From Chondrus crispus (lineage: Eukaryota > Rhodophyta > Florideophyceae > Gigartinales > Gigartinaceae): a stretch of 64,000 nt of DNA. The stretch is taken from assembly GCF_000350225.1 (NCBI RefSeq), contig NW_005178528.1:310001-374000 (forward strand). Direction: 5' to 3'. The position numbers were made by a program, and so were the translations under genes. The notes under the pieces are model-generated. The model did not search any database. It had not been told where the DNA came from and saw only the letters and a program-made list of their open reading frames with translations. Of the stretch, positions 31,192 through 43,000 are shown piece by piece (the stretch's first letter is position 1; each line of letters begins with the position of its first letter).

Positions 31192-34100
31192 GAGATGAGG
31201 TGTGGTAGCGGGTTGATAAGAAGCGGCCCAGAAGGCATAGCGCACGTGAACCTTCAGAACAATTGAGGGTTTCGTCGTCGTACTGTACAACGCCGTGTGG
31301 TTTCGCCGTGTCAGGAGGCTCGAGATGCTGGACTTGGTTGCGATATTTGGTTCTGCATGTGAACTTCACGGAACAACTGGATGCCAGGAGGGATCGTTGC
31401 AGCCCGGGGAGAAGATGGGGGGCTAGAGATAACTGCGGAAGCAAAAGAACGGACGTAACATGTGTGTTGAGATGTGCCAGAGGCACCAGCAATATAGCGG
31501 CTTGACATTGGGAAGTGGTTGTGCTCGCCAGGGCCGTAGTGAAACCTGTGAGCCCTGGAATGAACGTCTCCCCCCGAAAGCAGGACGGCATTGTAATGTA
31601 CTCCTATGACGTTGAGACAAGTGTACCACTATACTGACGCATGTTTTTCATTGGATGTTTTTTACGGCTTGTCGGTCAATATTTAACTGTAAAGCATTCT
31701 GACGGGTCTACACAATCCGCATACATCAGTGTTTTGAGCTCAAAAAATCGTCGTAGTGAAACGTGTTATGCAGCCCCCTTCACGCACGGTACTGTAGTTG
31801 TGCGACGTACGTGTACCCGGTGTACACAGCCCAAACTGAGAATCGTTTCTTTGCTATAAATTTCTTTGTATAAAATAAACTGAACTGTTTCTTTGCCCTT
31901 CCTCGCGCCATCCGCAAAAAAACCCTTTTCACAACGCTTGCTTCCTAAATTATAACTTTGACAACGATTGCAACTTTGGCTGCCGACATCGACACACCGA
32001 TACAGGGAAGATGTAGTCTGTATGGATAGCACGTAAGGCTCTCTCTACTCACACATTCCACGACTGCTCCTTCTCGCTGACTCAATCTGATGATGCAGAC
32101 GTAAATGTATGATGCGAGATTTGAAATTTCCAAATGCAAAATCCTCATCGCATCCCGCTCCATCAATTCATTCCCTTTGTCTATCTCGTTTTGGTTGCCT
32201 TCCATTCCACCTGAAAGAAGATTCTTTCACCTCACCACCTCCTATGCCTGATTCATTGTCTCTCGCCTTCGTACTAATTCACATGCTTTGTTGCCCTCCG
32301 AGGTGGACAAACATCCTTCCAAATTCAGTTCCATGAAAACACATGCATGATCAAACGTCAGAATGTCGGGTATGCTCCGATTGAAATCGTTGAGCAGGTT
32401 ATTCACTAAATGACGCCATTTATGACGTTATTACGCGAAGCCCATTTTCCTACTCATGCTACTCGACCCAAAACCTTGTCATGTATGAATGACAGCTTTT
32501 CTTCTGGTGCAGCCGAAGCACCAAAAATATCTGCCGTACCCATATGGAACTCTGTAAATCTGTTTTCGGTACATATTTGGTTCCGTTGTAAAATACTATT
32601 CAAAAAACATAGATCGGCCTGATACACCAACCATGCTAAGTTCTTCGCTTGCCTATTTGAGAGTGATTTTCTGGAAGTTGTAGTTGTCGGCATTCGCGTC
32701 TATATGAATACCGAGATTTACATGTAAACCCGAAGAATGATTTCGTGGACTTTCCGTTTTTCACAATTCGCCGTACATTCCACAAAATGAATGGAAACTC
32801 TGAGTAACGTAACTATAATGTTGTCAGTAACGGACTCGAAACTCGAAACAGAGTTGAGCGTTTGTGAATGGCACTCTTCCATCCTCAAAACTGAGTAGCT
32901 CATCACTTTATCCTATCCATCTTCAGTTCAGTTAAATCCTATCATTATTTCATTTGATTTATTGTCATGGATGAGAAACATGTCGATCGGCACAACATTT
33001 TGCACATGATACTGCTTGGACTAGAGCGACAGTGTGTCAAACAAACCAGCCCTACCGATACTTCAACTCCTTTTTCAAATCCTTGTGATGATCCATTACA
33101 TTAGTTTCAGGTAAATACCATCAGAGTTGCGTTTGAGAGGCTTCTCTGTCGCAGTTCCTGGTTTTGTCAGAATTGGCAATGTTTTTGTACTGGTAAAGAT
33201 AGTTGCTGTCGGTCGACTCGTAACGCTTGGTTGATACGACCATCTCTCTCCTGACTAGCTGCTCAGACCACATTCATGTAACCTTTTCATTTTCAATTAC
33301 CGGCGAGGGGTTTCGCCCGCTCGCCATCAACAGTGCTATTCATGTCTGTCTTTTTTCTTAAAAGAAGGCTGGCATTAAAACTCTAGCTTATAGCTCTATA
33401 AACCTGCAGTTCGAACCGTTATTATCGATTCAGCGATACTCTCGCCCGAGTTGCCATGCATTACCTCTAAATATTTGCTCTGGTGTCCATGTTCAAACGT
33501 TGCCGTCGAAGTTTTGATACTCTTTCCATTTGACTGGGTTCGGGCTCGTGTATGGCCGGGAATGGCCACGTTTTCGTCGTACTGGGCTGATTTATGCGCA
33601 ACCCCCTCATCACCAATGCCGTTACGACAGAAGGCAGAAGCATAACGCGCGCATTTCAGAAATTTAACCACTCTTGAATAGGCGATGTCTCGGAAAGGCT
33701 ACCATCAGCTGAGATCACGCAATGACGAGTGCTATTTCTGCTTCGGAAAACTGGACTAGAACAAGGTGTAAAAACGGCATCGTGGATCGTTTGATTTGTT
33801 TCTATCATGAAACATTAGTTACTCACTCAGTCACAGCAAAGGTTTATTACCGTCGTCTCAACAAAGAGTCATGCGTACTTTGTCCCATATAGTAGAACTT
33901 GAAAAGAAGAACTGTACTTCTGGAAGTGCTCGGTACCAATCCGCGTTTATATGTCTGTTGGAATGTGGCTCGACTTGCTTCTTTTTCAATTAAGAGAAAT
34001 GACAATAAGCACATTGGGAGATGCTTCAACTCGATACTCCTTTATTCGCTCTGTTTTTTGCGTGTCCCTTTTTGTCATTGAATTAACTCCATGCGTATTC

Positions 34101-35751
34101 ATAGAGAACAAGCATGCATCACACTGAAAACGTGGGGGACACGTAGTTTTCTAAGCTTCGATTGGGCCTACAGTACGTGCAATTTAGTGGGCAAATCTTT
34201 GAATCCCGTTCATTGTAAATCTCTCAACGACAGATGCCACGCCCTTTCAATATTCTTACATTCTTTCAGACATCGACGCCTTTGTCGGTCATACTAACGA
34301 ACCTTGCAATTCATTGTCCATGCGAAGGCTGTTTTTTTAGTACCGGCTCTGTGTAGCTGTGTGTTGCGCGGCGAAACAGTACCGATTGGTAAATATGCCC
34401 GAAAACGCATAGCGCCGAATTACACATGTATAACACAAACGCTGCCCGCAGCAGCGGCGCATCGAATTAGTAGTACTTCCTCGTAGTCCTCCCCCAGAAA
34501 AAGGGGCATCACAGCTTTCCTAAACCAACTACACAGTGATCACTTATGTCTGTTAACCGCAAGGTTTATTTCGATCACTTTCAAGGTCTCAAACGACACT
34601 ACCCCGGTACCAAAGCGGAAGACATAACGATGTATCTCAGGCTTTTGAAACGTCACCTAGGGTTACGACGCAAGAAGCATCGTTCGTAGTGACTTCGACC
34701 AACCACTCCAAGCCTCTTTCAAGCGATTCGGATAAAGTGCGAGTCTTTCAGCGTCTGGACGACCGGTGCGACAACAAAACAGCGATGGGCGCTGCTTAGC
34801 TCAATATTACCTGTCCAGCCCAACTGGTGCAATCTAACGAGTGATTTTTAAGTACTTTGTTGACCTGAATTGCATCGAGTAAGCGATTGCGCCTGACCTA
34901 TATTCAGCTTGCACCTCGTTTGATGACCTCATCATCACGGTGTATGGAAACCTCTGGAATGCACGATCAACAAGTCTCATGAGACCATATCTCCTGAGGG
35001 TCTCCACGCCATCGCAGATCGAAAATTCTACATGGTTATAAGTGGCATACATATCTATTTGCAAATAGAAACATTGTTCATCTCTTATTTGAATTTTTTG
35101 AGTCATCTGGGTACCTCCTGGTTTCGTTCAAACGACCTAAAAAGGGGTTTGCAGGACATTTTAACTTCTTTGCTAAACCTAGATCCCCCCGAAGCCATTT
35201 GGCATCGAATCTGGATTTTCGTTTAAAGATATCCAAGGACGATTGCGAATGATCGAAAAACAATAAAGGTAAATGCGGTGCTGTTATCTGTCTTTACCAG
35301 CAAGAAATTTATCCCCACCGGCGCCAAGACAAATAGGCAAACAGGCAAAATTATTTTCATGCGTGTAAGTCTCTCCTTGGCCATTGACGTTTTTCTGTTT
35401 GCTGTTTTTCCTCTACCACTATCTTTTTCATCCGTCAGAGCATCACCACCGGTAAAGGGGGGGGTGCCCCAAATATGAGACAGTGCCCCAATACCGGGAC
35501 ATGCAAAATATTGCCAATAATCTGAACAACACTGGGCCAAACGGTCATGAACACTGGCCTGCGTGCCATGAATTGTCATTTGTCGCCAAATCTTGTGGAT
35601 GAAATTAAAACTAAATCTCACCAACTGAAAGAGCACAACAGATTACATTTTAAACAGTCCGTCCATCAATGAAAAGGCGGGCGATTCAAACCCTGTTGGC
35701 TCGGATCGCCCGCCCAAACTGCAAACCGAACCCAACACATCGTTTCACAAC
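31192..35751. other. Intergenic, A/T-richer, no confident gene
   Basis: Only short frames. One minus-strand frame (35223-35636) ends with two hydrophobic stretches (IILPVCLFVLAPVGINFLL and a second), so it could be a small membrane peptide or a remnant, but support is poor. A minus-strand frame at 31004-31591 overlaps the transporter 5' end in another frame and looks spurious. Confidence 0.5.
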
Positions 35752-36058
35752 ATGGCCACATCTTTGAGAGTCATTGCAATCTTTACTACATTGACGCCAA
35801 AAGGCGCAAGATTAATTCCACGACGGACCTTCTCCATCGGTGTCTTCCCCACCTTTTCTCTCGTGATCAGTGCCATTATGGCTCCGCCACCCTCACGAGT
35901 CAATGCCATAGAAGCTGCGGTCCAATTCGTGCAATGTGGCCCTCTACGCGTTGCAGCAGAAAGATTTGGTGTGCGCTGTTCGATGATCCATCGCCACTTC
36001 GTGGCCAAAAATTCCTTCAATCGTTCCGGTGTTCGACGTCGCGGGCGCATGTGCTCAC
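35752..36058 (+). pseudogene. pogo2 transposase, N-terminal part
   Basis: The frame ends with RVNAIEAAVQFVQCGPLRVAAERFGV and HFVAKNSFNRSGVRRRGR, a psq-like helix-turn-helix as in pogo-type transposases. It stops at the E1 insertion point (TSD CTCAC, 36054-36058) and the next part of the protein appears at 45710. The join would be out of frame by one, so the gene was already damaged or has a small additional lesion. Confidence 0.6.
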
Positions 36059-36725
36059 TGTAGTATAACGACGGACGCGCGCGCGGGGAGATTATTAACA
36101 GTGTGGCCGTGCACGGTGGACACGTGGGCGGGTGTGCCCACGTGTAGGGAGCGCGCGCGTGCCGAGCGGTCGTAATCTGGCGTACGTGTACAGTAGTGCA
36201 CGTGTCGGCCAAGCGGTAGTCTACCAGTATGACGCGTGTACGCTAGCACACGTGGCATCCGTGCGGTAGTCTGTAAGCAGCGCGTGTGTACAGTAGTACA
36301 CACGTGTAGCTGCAGCGTCCGCGCGGTAATTAGGAATTGAGGCGCTAGTTTTTTAATGGCGTACAGTACCTGGTACGCACTAGGCGGCAGGTACTGTATA
36401 CTGGGACAGGTGTCCGAGGCGTCCCTCTGAGGGGTTAAGACCTGACACCCGTCCCCACCAGTAAACTGGGGCAAGCTCGCCCCTGTCCCTTTTGCGCCTA
36501 CGTACGTCCGTTTCGGTTGTCTATCGCGCGCGCTGGCTTCTAACCCGTTACCGGTCGCTCCCGTTCACGCACCACGGGGCGACTGCGCGTAACCGGCTAG
36601 TGAGCCACTTCCTTTTCGCGAGCTCGTCCGATCGGTTCAATTGGCGCGTCGCGTCCGCGCCGCGTGCTCCCTCACTAAAGCCTCCGCCTCTCACCCAACC
36701 CAGGGCGGAGAGGAGTTATCCCACA
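36059..36725 (+). repeat. 5' LTR of E1
   Basis: 667 bp from TGTAGTATAACGACGG to GAGTTATCCCACA. It is rich in CACGTG-containing strings (e.g. GTGCACGTG, TGCCCACGTGTAGG, TACACACGTGTAG) and in TACAGTA/TACTGTA. No canonical TATA box is evident; GTACTGTATACTGG near 36,394 is the nearest A/T core. Confidence 0.92.
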
Positions 36726-36727
36726 TT

Positions 36728-36745
36728 TGGTACTCTTGTGGAGGG
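36728..36745 (+). other. Probable primer-binding site of E1
   Basis: TGGTACTCTTGTGGAGGG begins two bases after the LTR. TGG pairs with the CCA end of a tRNA; I cannot name the tRNA. Confidence 0.5.
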
Positions 36746-36853
36746 GATAACTCTCGAGGTTGAGCCGCACGCGTGATCGTTCGATCGCGCGCAGAACCGT
36801 ACGGACGGAAAAGGTTGAGAAATCACCGCGTCGATCGCGAAGCGTATTCGACG

Positions 36854-39340
36854 ATGAACCGACCGGATCAAGGGGGAGACTCCGCCTCCGGGCGTCTGAG
36901 CACCCGCAGTGGCAGTGGCGCACCGCGCCCCCGGGTGGAGAACCCGGAAGCCCTGCTGCGACCGCCACCGCGACCGGGCCGCACGCGAGCGTCCGCATCG
37001 GATGTTACGCCGGCCGTGTCGGCAGGCACCGAGAATCGCGTCCAATGGATGGTCGACGCGATTCAGCCGCGCATCCAGGCCTGGGTCGAGGAGTTCCTCG
37101 CTACGGAACTCCCCCAGGTAGCGCGCGTATGCCTCGACCGAACGGTGCCCGCGCTCGTGGACGCGCACGTACGCAGCGCGATACCACCGCTTTTGGACGA
37201 ACTTCTACCCGCTCAAGTCCAATGCGAGGTGGTGACCGCGCTCACCACTGTGGATGAAGAATCCCCGTCCGGTACGGCTCTAAAGGGAGCGATCAGCTCC
37301 GCCGTGGCCAATCGTCTGGCCACGACCTTCGCCGGAGCAGGAGTCGACGCACGCGAGCAGCGCGACTCGACCGCTCCGGATCCTACGCTAACGCACGCTG
37401 AACCGATCGGCGCCGCACCCGGGATCGGTACAATGGCCCCTCACCCGGAGGGTAAGACCATTTACCTCCCACCAATTTATGGTGCTACAGGAGGGCCCAC
37501 AGAAAATGGCCCTCCCGTACTCGCCGATACGGCTGGCCCCCGCGGGACAGAAAACCGCCTGGGGCGCTTCGCGACAGAAAAGCGACAGCCGTATCGGTCG
37601 AGCAGAAGAAGCGCACCCGGCGCTCAAGGCTACACCTCGGAGGGTACAGAAAACCCCTCCGAGGAAGAAGACACAAGACGTCGCCACAGGGCGACGCGCA
37701 AGAACCGCGACGGACGCTGCGAGCGATACCGCGATGCCGGAGGGGTCGGTTACCCCTCCGATGATAACCGCGAAGGACGCTATACGCGATACCGCGATGC
37801 CGGAGGAGGTGGATACCCCTCCGATGACGAGGACACCGACTCGGACGGATCGCGCAGAAGCGACCGCAGAGGCCGCAATGCGCGCGACCGACGTCGGTTC
37901 CGGCGAGAAGACTCCAATCCGGAGGGCTACAGTAGCCCCGGCGGAGAAGGAGACCGCCATCGCAGGGGCAGGGACCGCCGGTCTGCCCCGAGGCGGGATC
38001 CGAAACGGTTGCCGGTGATCAGGCCGCTGAACGACCTGTTCACCAAGGCCGTCGACTACCGCATGTATAGGCTGGAAAATGGCAGCGCGCGCTACGACGC
38101 GAGTACCGCGCGGCGAGTTAACCGATATCGGAAGAAGTTGGACGTCCAGCTGAAAACCCACACATTCGGTGGTCAAGATCCAATCGCGGTGCTAGGATTT
38201 CTCGCGCGCTTCAAGATGGCCCGCGACCACAATGGGGTCAGCGAAGGCGCGGCCGTATGGTGTTTCCAGTTCTATTTGACTGGGCAGGCTCACGCCTTGC
38301 TCCAGTCCAGGCTACACGGGAACACCATGGCGGTCGATGCGGAGCAGCGCGATATGCTCGAAACCTACGCGGAAGTTGTTAACTTTTTATTGCGCACGTA
38401 CGCGACTGACGAAGTTATTTCCGAAGCGGTCGGTGATGTCACCTCCTTCCGTCAGAGCTCTAATATGACGGAGGAGGTGTACAGTAACCAGTTGTAGGAC
38501 AAGGCGTTGCGCTGCGGAACCGTATTTTCGGACAGGCGCCTGAAGTCCCTTTTTGTTGAGGGACTTCTGCCAGCGACGTGCGCGCAGGTGCGGAATTATC
38601 TCGCGACGCATCCGGGCGTGGACTACCAAGCGGTGGCACGCTACGCGCAAGCGATAGGCGAGACGCACCCCTCGGCTCGAAGACAGGCGACCTCGCTCGC
38701 GTCGCCTCAAGCACCGTCCGATTCGGTGAGAAGATTCACGCGCAACGCGCGGACAAGGCCCGTGCTGTCGGTCGAGTCCCTGTCTGAACTCCCGACAGCG
38801 CGCGGAACCGAAACGGAGGAGATACTGGCGGTGACGGACCAGTCGGCGACGCCGAGCTCGCTTAGCTCGCCGCCGACTAGCTACCATCCGTCACCTGCCT
38901 CGTCCCCGGCGGGCGCGCCGATGGCGCCCGCCCAACACGGTGACGCGCGCGCACATCCGTACGGAAGGCCAGTACAGAACCAGCGGGTCCGGTTCTTCAA
39001 CCAAGGATTACCTGGACCCCCGCCGTGCCGGTTCTGTCTGGACCTGACCCACCGACAGGAGCAATGTCCTGTGGTGGCGGATAGCGCGCTGCGTTCGAAG
39101 CTTTTGCAGGCCCGCGAGGCCAATTATCAAAAGCTTCGGATCCGTCAAGGTCTCCGCCCGGGTTCGCCGTTCGAGCGCCAACCGCCGACCGCGTGGCGAA
39201 ATTCGCGTGCGCAGGCTCCCACGGGCATCAACGTGGTCGAGCCGCGCGAGGCCGTCCAATCGGAAGAATCCGCGCTACCGCTGACGGACGAGGGGCCCGA
39301 GGACCTTGGGTTGACGGGGGAAGCCGGGGAGGACGCGTAG
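36854..39340 (+). pseudogene. E1 gag (in-frame stop in the capsid region)
   Basis: The first ATG after the leader is at 36854 (MNRPDQGGDS). An Arg/Asp/Glu-rich region with a 21-residue tandem repeat (37715-37840) precedes the capsid-like domain, which has DYRMYRLENGSARYD and FLARFKMARDHNGVSEG. That domain continues as LRTYATDEVISEAVGDV up to a TAG at 38495-38497. The same frame goes on with DKALRCGTVFSDRRLKSLFVEGLL to 39340. A zinc knuckle, C-RF-C-LDLT-H-RQEQ-C (CX2CX4HX4C), lies at 39027-39065. In E2 the residue at the TAG position is Glu, so a single-base GAG to TAG change is the simplest reading. Readthrough is less likely because the stop is inside the capsid rather than at the gag-pol border. 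Confidence 0.8.
37715..37840 (+). repeat. 63-bp (21-residue) tandem repeat in E1 gag, two units
   Basis: CGATACCGCGATGCCGGAG recurs at 37724 and 37787, encoding RYRDAGGxGYPSDD twice; a weaker third relative (GYTSEGTENPSEEED) lies upstream. Confidence 0.8.
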
Positions 39341-40068
39341 AGGCGTCGACGATCCTCCCCGTGCCAAGCCTCAATAAACAAGGCACCCCGTCGACCGCTT
39401 CGGTACGCGCGCCATCGCAGAGCCGAACGGACGAAGCGGCAATTTGCTTCTTCAAGAAGCAAAATTATAAGGTCACCGCAACGGTCGGACAACGACGCGC
39501 GATGATGCGCGCCATCACGCCGGTTCTAGATTCGGGCGCCGGCCCGAATCTAATCCACCTACGCTGTGTGGCAGAACCGTGGCGCGCTGCCATCCAGTCC
39601 GCGCGGAGCCCGCCGCTCATCGACGCTTCGAATAGGTCGATGAAGGCCCTCGGCGAGCTCAAACTGTACGTCCGGATTGGTGAGTTCGTCGCGCGCGTGC
39701 CGTTCTTGGTCGTCACCAACCTCGCGGTGGACTGTATCCTCGGAACCACGTTCCTGGATCGCCACGTGAAGGCGATCCTGCCACCGCAGAGGAAGGTGCT
39801 GTTCCATCATGCGCCGTCCGTAGCGCTGACGGGAGTCACACCCTCGAGGCACGACCGCAAGATGGCCTCGAGGGGACCGTCGCAGCAGCTCCCGCAGGAG
39901 GAAAATTCGGCCGACCGGAAGCGCGCAGTTCCCGACGAACGTACCGTCACGGAAAATTCGCGTGGTCAAGGGGGTCACGATACCCCCGATGACCCAAGCG
40001 ATGGTACGCGTCGCAACACCGGTTGGGGGGCTTTGCTTCCTGCAAAACCACCGCAAAACGGCGCATAA
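39193..40068 (+). CDS. E1 protease domain (retropepsin), frame -1 relative to gag
   Basis: The frame overlaps the last 150 bases of gag, shifted by -1, the same gag-to-pol relation seen in E2. The active site is ITPVLDSGAGPNLIHLRC near 39,520 (Asp-Ser-Gly), and VDCILGTTFLDRHVKAI near 39,730 is the conserved second segment. An upstream Arg/Gly-rich stretch is the overlap with gag and need not be translated as protein. From about 39,955 the homologous coding continues in the +1 frame (see pol), and this frame ends without purpose at 40068. Confidence 0.7.
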   Translation: MAKFACAGSHGHQRGRAARGRPIGRIRATADGRGARGPWVDGGSRGGRVEASTILPVPSLNKQGTPSTASVRAPSQSRTDEAAICFFKKQNYKVTATVGQRRAMMRAITPVLDSGAGPNLIHLRCVAEPWRAAIQSARSPPLIDASNRSMKALGELKLYVRIGEFVARVPFLVVTNLAVDCILGTTFLDRHVKAILPPQRKVLFHHAPSVALTGVTPSRHDRKMASRGPSQQLPQEENSADRKRAVPDERTVTENSRGQGGHDTPDDPSDGTRRNTGWGALLPAKPPQNGA

Positions 40069-43000
40069 GAATTTATGCCTGATGGCCCAGGGGGTCATGG
40101 ACCTCTTCCGGGGCGAGCCGTTTACGGTGCTTGTTAGCAACTTCGGAAGCCGCGCGGCCCACGTCCCCAAGCATACCGTTGTTGGTCTCGCGTTGCCATC
40201 CCCCACACACATCCAGACACTTGGCGTGCCGGTCCCCGGAGAGGCCGACGATAAGGAAGGGGGAGGGAACAAAAATAATTCCTCGACCGCTACGGAGGAA
40301 CAGGCGCGACGCGAACAACCAGTTACGGACGACAGCAGAAGACAATCCTCCACCGCTACGGAAGGATACGCGCGTCGCAAAGAATCCTCTACGGACGAAG
40401 GCAGGATTAATTCCTCACCCGCGGGGGAATGTGCGCGACGAGAAGTACCCGTTACGGACGATGGCAGAATTAAATCCACCACCGCTACGGGAGGAGGCGC
40501 GCGACGCGAAGAACCGGAAACGGACGAAGCCCGCAGTGGCAATCCCGCTAACGCGGATGAGCGGACCGATACGGACGCGGAGAAGACCCGCTCGTGGGAA
40601 GAAGACGTCCATATTGGTGCAGAAGACAGTACCGTCCGGTCGGAAATTATGGACATGCTGTCCGAGTTCAAGGACATGTGGTTCGGCCACTTGGGTAAGA
40701 TCGATGCTACGAAGCATCGCATCGAGCTGAAGCCCGGTGCGAAGCCGATCTACCAAGCACCCTACCGAGCCGGACCCATCGCGCGCGAGAAGGAGAAGAA
40801 GGAAATCGACCGCATGCTGCGCGCGGGAGTCATCGAACCGACATCGGCCGAGTGGGCGAGCCCCGTGGTTTTCGTCCCTAAAAAGGAAGGGACCATGCGG
40901 TTCTGCGTGGACTATCGCAAGCTAAACGCCGTTACGGTTCGCGACTCCTACCCACTACCGCGCATGGACGAATGTATCGACTCGCTCGGCGATGCCACTG
41001 TCTTTACCACGCTAGACTGTATTAGCGGGTATTGGCAGGTGGAGATCGCCGAGGAGGACCGCGATAAAACAACGTTCGCGTCGCATTCGGGCCTCTACCG
41101 CTTTCTACGCATGCCGTTCGGTCTCAAAAACGCGCCCGCGACATTTCCACGAGCGGTCGACATCATCCTGTCCCGCGTGAAATGGGAGACCGCGTTGGTC
41201 TACCTCGATGACGTCATTGTCTACTCGCGAACCGTTACGGAACATATGGCACACGTGCGCGAGGTACTACGGCTTCTACATACCACGGGCGTGTCGCTAA
41301 AATTGGCGAAGTGCGCGTTTTTCGACACCTCCGTAACCTATCTCGGGCACGTCATTCGTCCGGGACGGTTGGAGGTGGAGCGACGCAACGTCATCGCGAT
41401 CGAGCGTGCGCGCGCGCCTACGAACCAAACGGAACTGCGATCCTTTCTCGGGATGTGCAACGTGTACCGACGGTTTGTGCAAGGATTCGCGAAGATCGCC
41501 GCGCCGCTGAATAAGAAGACCGGCAAGAATCAGCCCTACGAGTTCGAGATCTTAACCGATGCGGAATACGCGGCGTTTGAGGAATTGAAGCGGCGCCTCG
41601 TGTCGCCGCCAATCCTCGCGCTGCCCCGCTACGGACGGAAATATACGCCGGACACCGACGCGTGCGGACACCAAGTGGGTTGCGCCCTTCTACAGGAGCA
41701 ACCCGATGGAGGTACTCGACCGATCGGATATTGGAGCCGTGCGTTGACCGACGCGGAGCGCAATTATGCGACTACCGAAAAGGAATGCTTGGCCGTAGTG
41801 TGGAGCATCCTCACCCTACGGCCGTACCTATACGGAAGCGCGTTCAACCTCCGCACGGATCACGAGGCCCTACGCTGGGTCCTCAATTTAGCGGACAGTT
41901 CCGGTCGGCTCGCTCGCTGGCGCCTGCGCTTGGCGGAGTACGACTACGAGGTACAGTACCGCCCAGGCGTCAAGTACCAACTCGCGGACGGCGTATCGCG
42001 CTTACGTACCGATGGAGGAGACACCGAACCGGTCGATGATGAGGTCCCGTGCTTCGCGGTCCAGTACGATGAGGGCAGCGAGGCCCTCCTGGACAATGTG
42101 CACTGGGACCCGCCGCAAGACCGTCCGGACGGTTGTCACGCGCTCGCGATAACTCCCGAGGAACGCGACGCTGCGTCCATCTCGGTTGAGGAATTTTTAC
42201 GCGAACAAGCTGAGGGCGCCTTCTGTCGCTTCGCCGCGGAAACCGTCGGGACGCCGAACTCGAAGTTCGACATCGACCGTTACGGATTTCTCGTGAGGAC
42301 GTCCCCGCTGGACGGGACCCTGCAGCGAGTGGTACCGACTCGGTTGCGCCCCCGGGTACTGTACCTGGCACACCATCCGAGGTTGGCAGGTCACCCGGGA
42401 GCGACGCGTATGTACTACACCCTTCGCAGGGAGTACTACTGGCCACACATGGCCAGCGACGCGTTTTCGACCGTACGGAATTGCACCTCGTGTGCTGCGA
42501 CCCGCGGGACGCTTGTCAAGAACCAAAAGGATCTCAAGCTGTTCCCCGCGGCGTGCCCCTTGGAGTTTGTCGCGATGGACCTCCTGGGGCCCCTACCCAA
42601 GACCGCGCACGGAAACCAACACGTGTTGGTAATTACCGACCGGTTCTCCAAGCTAACGCGCAGTATCCCGCTCCGGACCACAACGGCTTCGGTCGTCGCA
42701 AACGCGTTTTTAGACAACTGGGTCTACGTTTACGGAGCGCCGCGCTACGTACTAACCGACAATGGCCCCCAGTTCGCTGCGAAATTCTTCGACGCGGTAT
42801 GCGCCCTCCTGGGGGTGCGGCATTATCTCACGACAGCCTACCACCCCCAGTCGAATGGGCAGACCGAACGGTTCAATCGCACGCTGGTGCAACGCCTCCG
42901 GCACTACGTGGAGGAGCACCAGCGCAATTGGGACGACTACGTGCAGCCGCTGACCTTCGCGTACAATACGCAGGTCCACCGGTCGACGGAGACGACTCCG

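Noticed and set aside
31004..31591. N-terminal exon of the transporter
   Set aside because: It overlaps the transporter in another frame, and the ATG at 31191 gives a complete family-length protein without splicing.
37388..38176. Long minus-strand frame opposite E1 gag
   Set aside because: Mirror of repetitive gag codons; no independent evidence.
38495..38497. Programmed readthrough at the E1 gag TAG
   Set aside because: The stop is in the middle of the capsid domain, not at the gag-pol border, and E2 has Glu there; nonsense mutation is simpler, though not excluded.
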